Source of the DNA: Candidatus Scybalomonas excrementavium
GTDB taxonomy: Bacteria > Bacillota > Clostridia > Lachnospirales > Lachnospiraceae
DNA: 11,300 bases
Reading direction: 5' to 3'
Assembly (NCBI GenBank): GCA_017694765.1
Contig: JADIML010000274.1
Coordinates: 1 to 11,300 of the forward strand
A program made the translations under genes and the position numbers. Positions 1 to 6,778 of this stretch are shown piece after piece (position 1 is the first letter of the stretch; the number at the start of each line of letters is the position of its first letter). Below the pieces are notes generated by a model. The model ran no database searches, was not told the origin of the DNA, and saw only the letters and a list, made by a program, of their open reading frames with translations.

Positions 1-24
1 CATAAAAAAGCACTACGTGCGAAT

Positions 25-90
25 GATGCGCAGCTCGCAAAGAAGATAATTTTGCTTCGCAAATTGCTCGCGCGCGGCAAAGTGTGCATT
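25..90. repeat. Structured intergenic repeat, copy A
   Basis: This 66-base stretch aligns without gaps to 3725-3790, with 40 of 66 positions identical by eye. Both copies begin with GATGCGCA and end with a GCGCG..AAAGTGT block. In both the outer part folds the same way: GCGC pairs with GCGC next to a bulged A, and an inner arm follows. Here the inner arm (33-40) pairs with 64-71 at six of eight positions, around a 2x2 internal loop. The inner arm sequence differs from copy B yet pairing is kept, which suggests selection on structure. No transposase is nearby. The family identity is unknown to me. Confidence 0.5.
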
Positions 91-92
91 GC
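78..92. repeat. Left arm of a perfect 15-bp inverted repeat
   Basis: Bases 78-92 (CAAAGTGTGCATTGC) are the exact reverse complement of 122-136, with 29 bases between the arms. The left arm overlaps the 3' end of repeat copy A. The right arm is shared with the compact terminator-like hairpin at 115-135, so the two folds exclude each other. Confidence 0.7.
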
Positions 93-114
93 TAGAAGTA
101 ACTTAAAGTCGCGA

Positions 115-147
115 AGAGTGTGCAATGCACACTTTGTTTTGATAGAA
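115..147 (+). terminator. Possible rho-independent terminator of an upstream transcript
   Basis: The arms AGTGTGC (117-123) and GCACACT (127-133) pair around a three-base AAT loop. One G-U and one A-T pair extend the stem at its base. A T-rich stretch (TTTGTTTTG) follows. No gene is visible to the left, so this could end a transcript entering from outside the window or be part of the surrounding repeat structure. Confidence 0.4.
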
Positions 148-408
148 ATGTTTTTCATGAGTTATCTAAGAATAAAAACATATTTTTGGAGAAGAAGAGT
201 AGATAGACGTATAAAATATGGAAATTTTCTTATACTAGTTTTTATACGAATTCTTATACGATACGAATTCTTATACTACTACTATTACAATTACGGTTAT
301 TACTATATGAGTCATAAAAGTTTCGTATATTGATAAAGGAAGAAAGATATTGAAAGTATCATTAGGAAGTATCAATAAAAGCAAGCGAATATAGAAGGGA
401 GTGATAAA
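141..408. other. AT-rich non-coding leader of the germination operon
   Basis: No convincing gene is present between the left hairpin and the gerA start. An open frame at 52-333 gives a basic, then tyrosine-rich, peptide with no recognisable domain, and it runs through the hairpin repeats. The stretch holds a 16-base unit (ATACGAATTCTTATAC) at 244-259 and again at 261-276, and a weak SigG-like promoter at 325-352. GTATC also occurs twice (356-360 and 369-373). Confidence 0.5.
325..352 (+). promoter_or_regulatory. Possible SigG-type promoter of the gerA operon
   Basis: GTATA at 325-329 resembles the forespore -35 element. After 16 bases, GATATTG at 346-352 resembles the SigG -10 (CATnHTA, four of six defined positions). 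Germinant receptor operons are normally transcribed by SigG in the forespore, so the context is right. The match is weak and the region is AT-rich, so chance similarity is possible. Confidence 0.25.
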
Positions 409-1977
409 ATGGATCAGTGGCATAATAGAGAGCATAAAATTACAGCTTCTTTTTCCAATAAAATTTCTGATATGAAGGAAATATTAAAAGATTTATTCCA
501 AGACTGTGATGATGTGATTCAAAAGGAATTTGTAAGAAAAGGAGAGCCAGAGAAAAATATTTTACTTTGTTATATCGATGGGTTATCAAATAGATCTTTA
601 TTAGAAGAATCCATTATTCGTCCTTTTCTTAGAGAAGAAGAGGAATATCACATAGAAGAGAAATACCACGTAGAAGCAGAATGTACAAAAGAAAAAGAGG
701 AAGAATGGATTTTAGAACTTTTACATCGTATATTAGAGACTGCAGATGTCAAACAGTCACACAATATGGATGAGATTTTAAATGGTATTTTAAGTGGAGA
801 TGCTGCACTGTTTGCCAATGGATGTGAAACAGCATTAATTATTTCTAGTAAAGGATTCCCTGTACGAGGGATTAGCGAACCAGAATCAGAAGTCGTACTT
901 CGTGGTTCGAAAGATAGTTTTAATGAAAATCTTAGAACGAATACAGCACTAATTCGAAGAAGAATTAAAGATACTAGGTTAAAAGTAAAGCAAAAACAAG
1001 TTGGTTATCGATCTAGAACGAATATTGCTCTTTTATATATCGATGATTTAGTAGAGCCTGGAGTTGTAGATCGCTTAGAGGCACAAATCGATGAAATTGT
1101 GGTGGATGGTATTTTTGATAATGGAATGTTAGAACACTTATTAGAAAAAAAGCCATTCTCTCCATTTCCTCAATATCAACATACAGAACGTCCAGATAAG
1201 GCATCTAGTGGAATTATGGAAGGAAGAGTGGCTGTTGTTGTGGATAACTCTCCGGGAGTTTTACTATTGCCGGTTACGATTCATTGTTTTTTTCAAGCCT
1301 CTGATGATTACTATAATCGATTTTATGTATCTTCCTTTGAGAGGTGTTTACGCTATTTAGCAGCTTTCATTGCAATTGGTGTTCCAGGACTTTATATTGC
1401 TTTATTCAATTTTCATACCGAAGTATTACCGACTAGTTTAGTGTTATCTTTTGCATCAGCAAGGCTTGGAGTACCATTTCCCGTTGTAATTGAACTGTTA
1501 TTAATGGAACTATCTTTTGAAATGTTAAGAGAAGCTGGTGTTCGTATGCCAGGACAAATGGGAAACACCATTGGGGTAGTTGGTGGATTAATTGTTGGAC
1601 AAGCGGCAGTAGAAGCAGGGTTAGTTAGTACAATCGCTGTCATCGTAGTATCTTTAACAGCCATTGCATCTTTTTCCATTCCAAATGAAAGTTTTACTTC
1701 AACATTTCGGTTATTAAAATTTGTCATTATGGGAATGTGTGCACTTTGGGGGATTTATGGATTTTTTATAGGATTGCTTGGTGTATTTATCCACCTATGT
1801 AGTTTAAATAGTTATGGAATTCCATACTTAATGCCATCGGTTTCTTCTAGTGTTATGGATTCTAATACACAAAAAGACTATATAATGAAATGGCCAATTC
1901 GCTCTATGGTAAAACGTCCAATTTTTACAAGGAGAGATGCAAGAATAAGAATGAGAAATCAAGGTAGGAAAAAATAA
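409..1977 (+). CDS. gerAA: Spore germinant receptor subunit A (GerA/GerKA family)
   Basis: This is the A subunit of a Ger-type nutrient receptor in the spore inner membrane; with the B and C subunits it triggers germination. The 522-residue length is normal. Residues 1-300 form the soluble N-terminal domain, with the diagnostic stretch around 155-186 (SEPESEVVLRG, then NLRTNTALIRRRI) and the RTNIALLYIDDLV segment near 203-215. The C-terminal part has hydrophobic segments near 313-335, 385-400, 403-423 and 436-464, including the family signature SIPNESFTSTFRLLKF at 423-438. AAGGGAG at 395-401 lies seven bases before the ATG. The gene is first of three tightly packed genes, with one base between it and the next. 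The germinant cannot be read from sequence. The symbol is family-level, not a strict orthologue of B. subtilis gerAA. Confidence 0.95.
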   Translation: MDQWHNREHKITASFSNKISDMKEILKDLFQDCDDVIQKEFVRKGEPEKNILLCYIDGLSNRSLLEESIIRPFLREEEEYHIEEKYHVEAECTKEKEEEWILELLHRILETADVKQSHNMDEILNGILSGDAALFANGCETALIISSKGFPVRGISEPESEVVLRGSKDSFNENLRTNTALIRRRIKDTRLKVKQKQVGYRSRTNIALLYIDDLVEPGVVDRLEAQIDEIVVDGIFDNGMLEHLLEKKPFSPFPQYQHTERPDKASSGIMEGRVAVVVDNSPGVLLLPVTIHCFFQASDDYYNRFYVSSFERCLRYLAAFIAIGVPGLYIALFNFHTEVLPTSLVLSFASARLGVPFPVVIELLLMELSFEMLREAGVRMPGQMGNTIGVVGGLIVGQAAVEAGLVSTIAVIVVSLTAIASFSIPNESFTSTFRLLKFVIMGMCALWGIYGFFIGLLGVFIHLCSLNSYGIPYLMPSVSSSVMDSNTQKDYIMKWPIRSMVKRPIFTRRDARIRMRNQGRKK

Positions 1978-1978
1978 T

Positions 1979-3073
1979 ATGTTTTCAGAAAATTATGAAT
2001 TATCAATACCACAAATTAAGAAAGGATTTTCCATTGAAGTATTTGCTACATTTAGTTTAACAATGCCGGCTCTTTTAACGAGAGGAATGGGATACTACGG
2101 TATTTATCCATTTTTAATGGGAACTTTTTTAGCAGTATTATATTTGTTTTTTTTATTAGGAGTCAAACAAAAAATTCGGATTCATTATGGAGATTATGTT
2201 AAAGAACAGTTTGGAAAAGGGATGCAATGGATGATCCTTTTATTATATTTTGTGCGATTCCTTATAAAAAGTGGATATACGATGTTGCTATTTGTTACTC
2301 TGATACAAAATAATCTATTAAGAAGTCAAAGTAAGTTTATTATTTTATTACCCTTTGTTATCTTATGTGGATATGTTGCTTATCAGGGGAGGGAAACAAG
2401 AGGGAAAACATTAGAAATTCTTTCCTTTTTTATTTTTGTACCATTGTTTTTAACGATATTACTCTGTATTTCAGAGATTAATCTGAAAGAATTTCTGCCA
2501 AAAGGAGTGTTTCAATGGGATCAATTTTGGACTACAAGTATGCTTGTATTTTTAACGTATAATCCTATGGAATTTTTATTATTTTATGGAAGTGAACAAG
2601 AAGACACGAAACAAAAACAAACGAGAACTCGAAAAGCTATTAGAAACAGTTTTTTCTTTGTATTCCTCTCTCATATCTGTTTGTTTTTTACAACAGTTGG
2701 GTTATTTGGAGTTCAAATTACAAAGAGTACATTGTTTCCAACGTTTGCTATTATGGAAACAGCTAAACTACCAGCCGATTTTATTTCAAGACTTGATATT
2801 TTATTAATTGTCTTTTGGATATTTGGATTATTTGGTGTTGTAAGTGGGTATTCTACCTATGCAATGTGGCTGGTAAAAGATAGAGTAAGTAATCGGAATA
2901 AGAGTGTGATTCTTGGCGTTTTTTTAATTATGGCATTAGGGATTGCCCTGATATCTTCGAATCTAGAAAGAGCAACTGATATATACTTTCGTTATCTTAT
3001 GTGGATAGATTTTCCATTGGGAATTTTGATACCAATTGTAATTTTGTTGAAGAAGAAAAGGAGAAAGGTATGA
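1979..3073 (+). CDS. gerAB: Spore germinant receptor subunit B, permease-like (GerB family)
   Basis: The protein is an integral membrane subunit of the receptor and belongs to the amino acid permease (APC) superfamily. B subunits are thought to bind the small-molecule germinant. The 364 residues are close to the family norm of about 360-370. Roughly ten hydrophobic segments are visible, starting near residue 19. GerB-typical landmarks include AYQGRETRGKTLEIL (134-148) and RLDILLIVFWIFGLFG (271-286). The ATG follows the gerA stop after one base, with an AAGGTAGG ribosome site inside the end of gerA, so translation is probably coupled. The C-terminus ends in a lysine/arginine-rich tail. The last four bases overlap the gerC start in an ATGA arrangement. 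Confidence 0.93.
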   Translation: MFSENYELSIPQIKKGFSIEVFATFSLTMPALLTRGMGYYGIYPFLMGTFLAVLYLFFLLGVKQKIRIHYGDYVKEQFGKGMQWMILLLYFVRFLIKSGYTMLLFVTLIQNNLLRSQSKFIILLPFVILCGYVAYQGRETRGKTLEILSFFIFVPLFLTILLCISEINLKEFLPKGVFQWDQFWTTSMLVFLTYNPMEFLLFYGSEQEDTKQKQTRTRKAIRNSFFFVFLSHICLFFTTVGLFGVQITKSTLFPTFAIMETAKLPADFISRLDILLIVFWIFGLFGVVSGYSTYAMWLVKDRVSNRNKSVILGVFLIMALGIALISSNLERATDIYFRYLMWIDFPLGILIPIVILLKKKRRKV

Positions 3074-3696
3074 GAAAGGGATTATTCGTCATAGGCATTT
3101 TATTTTTATTATTTTCTGTGCAAAATAATATTGATATAGAGGATAGAAATTATGGATTAATTTTAGGGGTAGATTTAAAACAAAGTGGTGAGTGGAAGGG
3201 AACGTATTCCTTTGCAGACTTAAGTAAAGTAGCAGAAACAAAAGGAAAAGGGGTAGAATCTATTTCTCTTTCCCTGTCTGGAAATAGTATGAAAATAATG
3301 GAACAAAAATATAATACATTTCAAGACACCGAATTGGAATATGGACATTTAAAGGCATTAATTATTGGAAAAGAAATGGTAAAAGATACGTATCAATATG
3401 AACAGTTGATGAAAGAATTGACAAACAGTGATGAATACTCAAGAAATATGCTTGTGTTTTTAGCTGATGAAGCATCTGAGATCGTAAAATTAGATGAAAA
3501 AACAACAGGTTTATTATCCGATAAGTTAAAACGCTTAGAAGAACGTCATATTTCTTCCAAAACGATCACATTAAAAACAGTATTGCGTGGATATTGGGAG
3601 AAGGAAACTGTAAAAGTTCCAGTTTTAGAAGTGTATCGTGGTAATCCTAAATTTGTAGGATATGAATATTTACCTGTTTCTAAGAAAAAAGTATAA
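3070..3696 (+). CDS. gerAC: Short Ger(x)C-family germination protein lacking the lipobox and C-terminal domain
   Basis: The ATG at 3070 overlaps the gerB stop (ATGA) and has AGGAGAAAGG just upstream, so I prefer it to an in-frame ATG at 3001 inside gerB. The product has 208 residues, against roughly 370-400 for usual Ger(x)C proteins. Residues 4-17 are a hydrophobic N-terminal segment. Family-like stretches follow: IEDRNYGLILGVDL (23-36), ELEYGHLKALIIGKE (88-102) and VPVLEVYRGNPKFVGYEY (183-200). These cover only the N-terminal domain of the family. The cysteine that normally carries the lipid anchor is missing, and the whole protein has no cysteine. It may be held by an uncleaved membrane helix instead. 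The sequence reads cleanly to its stop, with no frame in the next 108 bases able to supply the missing half. Identity as the C subunit rests on operon position and these motifs. Confidence 0.8.
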   Translation: MRKGLFVIGILFLLFSVQNNIDIEDRNYGLILGVDLKQSGEWKGTYSFADLSKVAETKGKGVESISLSLSGNSMKIMEQKYNTFQDTELEYGHLKALIIGKEMVKDTYQYEQLMKELTNSDEYSRNMLVFLADEASEIVKLDEKTTGLLSDKLKRLEERHISSKTITLKTVLRGYWEKETVKVPVLEVYRGNPKFVGYEYLPVSKKKV

Positions 3697-3724
3697 AATA
3701 TAGATAATAAAGTAGAATAGGAAA

Positions 3725-3790
3725 GATGCGCAAGTCGTAGTAAGGAAAAATATTGCTAAAAAACTACGACTGCGCGATAAAGTGTACCTT
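3725..3790. repeat. Structured intergenic repeat, copy B
   Basis: This copy lies between the convergent gerC and aldo/keto reductase genes. GCGC (3728-3731) and AGTCGTAG (3733-3740) pair with CTACGACT (3764-3771) and GCGC (3772-3775), leaving A3732 bulged and a 23-base loop. It has the same length and ends as 25-90. Its left half from 3731 to 3751 is repeated exactly at 5486-5506. No T-run follows the hairpin on either strand, so terminator function is uncertain, although the position between converging genes would suit one. Confidence 0.6.
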
Positions 3791-3804
3791 GTAGCTCTAT
3801 GATT

Positions 3805-4644
3805 TTAATAATCTGGATGGTATCCAGACCACCCAGTCTGAGGCATAGTTCTTAGGCGATAGAGATCTTCTTTAGAAATTTCAAAGGAAAATAAATCTTG
3901 ATTTTGTTTCATTCTTTCTATAGAAGAAGATTTTGGAAGAGGAATAATATCTTGTTGGAGTGCAAATTTTAAACAGAGCTGTGCAGGAGATACCTGATAT
4001 TTCTTGGATAATTCGAGAATAAGAGGTTCTTCTAGGACACGAGTTCTACCAATTGGACTCCATGCTTGCACTTGAATATGATGTTCTTTACAGTATTGAA
4101 CCGTTACTTCTTGGGTATATCCAGGGTGAAACTCTATTTGATTCACAGATGGTATAATTTCACTATGGTTGATAAGATTTTCAAGATGGTGAGGTAAAAA
4201 ATTACTTACTCCAATGGCACGTATTTTACCCGCCTTATAAAGTTCTTCCATAGCTTTCCAAGTATCTAGATTAAGCTGTTTCCAATCGTTATAGTCTGGT
4301 GTAGGAAGTGGCCAATGAATGAGATAAAGATCCAAATAATCTGTTTGCAAATGCTCAAGAGAGCGTTTCAATGCAGCTTTTGTTTCCTCATAACCCATTT
4401 CTGTTTTCCAAACTTTAGAAGCGAAGAAAAATTCTTCTCTTGGAATCTTGCTATTTTTTACTGCTTTTCCAAGATAAGTTTCTGTTTCATAAAAGGAAGC
4501 AGTATCAAAATAGCGATATCCAGCCTCAATGGCCATAGAAATAATTTCTTCGTTTTTGGTGTAAGCTGCTTTGTATGTCCCATATCCAACACATGGAATG
4601 GAAACTCCATTGTTTAATGTATAGCAGTCATAAATAGATTGCAT
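3805..4644 (-). CDS. Aldo/keto reductase (2,5-diketo-gluconate reductase-like)
   Basis: This is a predicted cytoplasmic NADPH-dependent oxidoreductase of the AKR superfamily, reducing aldehydes or ketones to alcohols; the substrate is not evident. The start at 4644 is chosen because AAAGGAGA (4658-4651) sits six bases before it, whereas the upstream in-frame ATG at 4662 would place that site inside the gene. The 279 residues match the family. The catalytic tetrad is visible as D47 and Y52 (FDTASFYETE), K77 (ASKVW) and H110 (LIHWP). Other landmarks are the opening NGVSIPCVGYGTY, IGVSNF (144-149), NQIEFHP (168-174), AWSPIGR (194-200) and the cofactor-side IPLPKSSS (234-241). It is a single-gene unit with its own promoter, set between sporulation genes with no clear functional tie to them. 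Confidence 0.92.
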   Translation of the reverse strand: MQSIYDCYTLNNGVSIPCVGYGTYKAAYTKNEEIISMAIEAGYRYFDTASFYETETYLGKAVKNSKIPREEFFFASKVWKTEMGYEETKAALKRSLEHLQTDYLDLYLIHWPLPTPDYNDWKQLNLDTWKAMEELYKAGKIRAIGVSNFLPHHLENLINHSEIIPSVNQIEFHPGYTQEVTVQYCKEHHIQVQAWSPIGRTRVLEEPLILELSKKYQVSPAQLCLKFALQQDIIPLPKSSSIERMKQNQDLFSFEISKEDLYRLRTMPQTGWSGYHPDY

Positions 4645-4697
4645 GTTATTTCTCCTTTGCATCTCGTTGATTAGTAAGTTGGTAATCTGATAGTTTT

Positions 4698-4706
4698 ATT
4701 ATAGCA
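4698..4706 (-). promoter_or_regulatory. Extended -10 promoter of the aldo/keto reductase
   Basis: Read on the minus strand, TATAAT (4703-4698) is preceded by TGC, which forms an extended -10 element. The -35 region about 17 bases further upstream (CTTTTC) is poor, as is common for extended -10 promoters. The distance to the ATG at 4644 is about 55 bases. Confidence 0.55.
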
Positions 4707-4784
4707 TGAAATAATCGAAAGAAAAGAAAAAGCTCTTTTTTTAAGAAAGTGATGAAGATAGAGAAAGAAAAAATAAAGTAATAG

Positions 4785-4813
4785 GTATAAAGACAAGAAA
4801 GATGGGAATCCTC
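4785..4813 (+). promoter_or_regulatory. Possible SigF-type promoter of spoIIR
   Basis: GTATA (4785-4789) fits the SigF -35 consensus. After 14 bases, GGGAATCCTC (4804-4813) partly fits the -10 consensus GGnRAnAHTR, with two mismatches. In B. subtilis spoIIR is transcribed by SigF in the forespore, which makes such a promoter expected here. No better SigA-type promoter was seen in the 120 bases before the gene. Confidence 0.35.
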
Positions 4814-4859
4814 TAAATACCAATAAAAAATAAGAAAGAAAAATCGGAGGATTCATACT

Positions 4860-5495
4860 ATGACAAGAAAGAAAATGATTCTTTTATCTATATTAATAGG
4901 ACTATTTGGAGCGACTACATTAACAGCGAGCAAACTTCATGATATTCAAGAAAGTCAGGTACATATTGCAAAACAAGTGATTCGTTTTCATATTCGTGCC
5001 AATAGTGACACAACAAAGGATCAAGAAGAAAAAATGCAAGTGAAAAAAGAAGTAATCGCATATTTGCAACCTATTATGGCAAAGGCAACCAATATTTCAG
5101 AAGGAAGACAACTTTTATTAAAGCACCAAAATGAAATTAAAGAAAAAGCAGAAGAAGTTTTAAAAACAACATCAAATAGGAAAGTAACCGTTTATTTAAC
5201 GAAAGAGAAATTTCCAACGAAATCCTATGGAGATATGACATTTCCACCGGGAGAATATGAAGCACTTAGAATTGATATTGGAGAAGCAAAAGGGCATAAT
5301 TGGTGGTGTGTTATGTATCCATCTCTATGCTTTCTAGATGAGACACATGGCATTGTTCCAGATGAATCAAAGGAAAAACTACAAAATGTATTAACCGAAG
5401 AAGATTATAAAGCATTACAACCAAAATATCGTTTTAAATTATTAGAAATGTTACAGTCTAATTCTTGGATAAAAAGAAGAATACACAAGTCGTAG
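4860..5495 (+). CDS. spoIIR: Stage II sporulation protein R, forespore signal for pro-SigE processing
   Basis: SpoIIR is made in the forespore and secreted into the space between the two membranes. There it activates the membrane protease SpoIIGA, which processes pro-SigE in the mother cell. The 211-residue product starts with a basic stretch and a hydrophobic segment (residues 6-23) that fits a signal peptide or anchor. Recognisable family motifs are IRFHIRANSD (41-50), PPGEYEALRIDIGEAKGHNWWCVMYP (129-154, with the WWC core) and LCF at 156-158. CGGAGG at 4845-4850 lies nine bases before the ATG. The final codons, encoding roughly KS, and the stop TAG fall inside a 21-base repeat shared with 3731-3751, so the native 3' end may have been altered. 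The gene is monocistronic. Confidence 0.95.
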   Translation: MTRKKMILLSILIGLFGATTLTASKLHDIQESQVHIAKQVIRFHIRANSDTTKDQEEKMQVKKEVIAYLQPIMAKATNISEGRQLLLKHQNEIKEKAEEVLKTTSNRKVTVYLTKEKFPTKSYGDMTFPPGEYEALRIDIGEAKGHNWWCVMYPSLCFLDETHGIVPDESKEKLQNVLTEEDYKALQPKYRFKLLEMLQSNSWIKRRIHKS

Positions 5496-5506
5496 TAAGG
5501 AAAAAT
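5486..5506 (+). repeat. Partial structured repeat, copy C (left half only)
   Basis: The 21 bases are identical to 3731-3751, the left arm and part of the loop of copy B. The matching right arm is absent, so the hairpin cannot form. The segment supplies the last codons and stop of spoIIR. Together with copy B it puts a direct repeat at both ends of the aldo/keto reductase-spoIIR segment. Confidence 0.7.
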
Positions 5507-5541
5507 TTCGGATGAAATGAACAAAACGCCTTCTTGTGCTA

Positions 5542-5570
5542 TTGAAAAGTATAGGAAGAAATAGTAAAAT
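5542..5570 (+). promoter_or_regulatory. SigA-type promoter ahead of ddl
   Basis: TTGAAA (5542-5547) and TAAAAT (5565-5570) are separated by 17 bases, and each hexamer has one mismatch to consensus. Initiation would fall near 5577, giving a leader of about 120 bases before the ddl ATG. That leader contains the hairpins at 5585-5606 and 5626-5667. Confidence 0.6.
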
Positions 5571-5584
5571 AAAACAGAATAGTA

Positions 5585-5606
5585 GCTAGAAGAGAAAAAT
5601 TCTAGC
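5585..5606 (+). other. Hairpin in the ddl leader
   Basis: GCTAGAA (5585-5591) pairs perfectly with TTCTAGC (5600-5606) around an eight-base purine loop, GAGAAAAA. No T-run follows, so it is not itself a terminator. It lies between the predicted ddl promoter and the terminator-like hairpin. Confidence 0.5.
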
Positions 5607-5625
5607 CAAAAGAAGGAAGAGACAG

Positions 5626-5679
5626 ACTCTTTTTTTCAAATCTTACATAATGATTAGAAGAAAGAGTTTGTTTTTATGG
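5626..5679 (+). terminator. Terminator-like hairpin between spoIIR and ddl
   Basis: ACTCTTTTTTT (5626-5636) pairs with 5657-5667 over 11 positions, including two G-U pairs. The T-rich tail TTGTTTTTATGG follows. It can end spoIIR transcripts. Because a good promoter lies upstream of it at 5542-5570, it may also act as an attenuator in the ddl leader. A smaller alternative hairpin, AAGAG/CTCTT, overlaps the left arm and also precedes a T-run. Confidence 0.5.
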
Positions 5680-5699
5680 AAAAAAGGATGGGATAGAAA

Positions 5700-6761
5700 A
5701 TGAATAAACAAAATATATTAGTAATTTTTGGAGGACAGTCTTCCGAACACGATGTTTCTTGTATGTCTGTGCAGACAATTATTAGAAGTCTAAATGAGGA
5801 ACACTATAACAAATATCTTCTGGGTATTACAAAAGAGGGAGAATGGCTATTAGTTGACTCTATCGAAGAGATCCAGAATAACACATGGAGAGAATCCAAA
5901 AAACATGCTATTTTATCACCTGATGCTACAAAGAAAGAGTTGATAGTGGAAGAAAATGGTAAATACAAATCCATTAAAATTGATGTAGCATTTCCTGTTC
6001 TTCATGGACTTCATGGAGAAGATGGAACGATTCAAGGGCTGTTTGAATTAGCAAAAATTCCATATGTAGGATGTGGCGTATTAGCATCTGCAGTTTCTAT
6101 GGATAAATTCCACACAAAAGTGATTGTGGATACTTTAGATATTCGTCAAGCAAAATGGGTACCTGTCCGTAAATCAGAGATGAAAGATATGGAACAAGTC
6201 ATTGCTAAAGTAGAAAATGCAATTCCATATCCAGTATTCGTAAAACCAGCCAATGCAGGTTCTTCTCAAGGGGTAAGTAAAGCATCCAATCGAGAAGAAT
6301 TAAGAAAGAGTATTGAAAATGCTGCTTGTCATGACACGAAGATTTTAGTAGAAGAAACGATTATTGGTCGTGAAATTGAATGTGCAGTGCTTGGTGGAGA
6401 AGAGTTAAAAGCATCTGGTGTTGGAGAAGTATTAGCAGCAGCAGAGTTTTATGATTATGAAGCAAAATATTTTAATGCAGAATCTAAGACAAATACACGT
6501 CCACAATTTCCAGATGGCATCGAAGATAAAGTGAGAGAACATGCTCTTAAAATCTTTGAAGCAGTCGATGGATATGGACTTGCAAGAATTGACTTCTTCC
6601 TTGAAGAAGGAACAAATGACATTGTCTTTAATGAGTTAAATACACTTCCAGGATTTACAAATATTAGTATGTATCCAATGCTTTGGGCAGAAAAAGGAAT
6701 GGAAGTGACACAATTAGTAGAAAAATTAGTTCAGCTTGCTTATAAGCGATATGATCAATAA
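5700..6761 (+). CDS. ddl: D-alanine--D-alanine ligase
   Basis: This cytoplasmic ATP-grasp enzyme joins two D-alanines to make the dipeptide that ends the peptidoglycan stem. The 353-residue length is typical. Motifs in order: FGGQSSEHDVS (10-20), VLHGLHGEDGTIQG (100-113), the ATP-grasp stretch PVFVKPANAGSSQGVSKA (178-195), GREIECAVLG (223-232), GYGLARIDFF (291-300) and FNELNTLPGFT (310-320). The omega-loop motif FYDYEAKY (250-257) carries tyrosine at 257, the residue associated with D-Ala-D-Ala rather than D-Ala-D-Lac specificity, so this is the housekeeping type. GGATGGGA precedes the ATG by about six bases. murI follows after 17 bases on the same strand. Expression may be controlled by the hairpins in the leader. 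Confidence 0.96.
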   Translation: MNKQNILVIFGGQSSEHDVSCMSVQTIIRSLNEEHYNKYLLGITKEGEWLLVDSIEEIQNNTWRESKKHAILSPDATKKELIVEENGKYKSIKIDVAFPVLHGLHGEDGTIQGLFELAKIPYVGCGVLASAVSMDKFHTKVIVDTLDIRQAKWVPVRKSEMKDMEQVIAKVENAIPYPVFVKPANAGSSQGVSKASNREELRKSIENAACHDTKILVEETIIGREIECAVLGGEELKASGVGEVLAAAEFYDYEAKYFNAESKTNTRPQFPDGIEDKVREHALKIFEAVDGYGLARIDFFLEEGTNDIVFNELNTLPGFTNISMYPMLWAEKGMEVTQLVEKLVQLAYKRYDQ

Positions 6762-6778
6762 TTGGAGGAGACAAAAAG

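Noticed and set aside
52..333. Open frame of 93 codons before the germination operon
   Set aside because: It runs through the hairpin repeats, gives a basic then tyrosine-rich peptide with no domain, and has no convincing ribosome site.
1413..1727. Minus-strand open frame inside gerA
   Set aside because: It is an antisense shadow of the conserved membrane segments of gerA, with no ribosome site or domain.
3697..3804. Frameshifted remainder of gerC
   Set aside because: Only 108 bases separate the stop from the reductase gene and no frame there encodes Ger(x)C C-terminal sequence.
4315..4617. Plus-strand open frame inside the aldo/keto reductase
   Set aside because: It is an antisense shadow of a gene with all catalytic residues intact.
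5577..5699. T-box riboswitch in the ddl leader
   Set aside because: The leader is only about 120 bases long and I see neither the T-box core sequence nor the long specifier stem.
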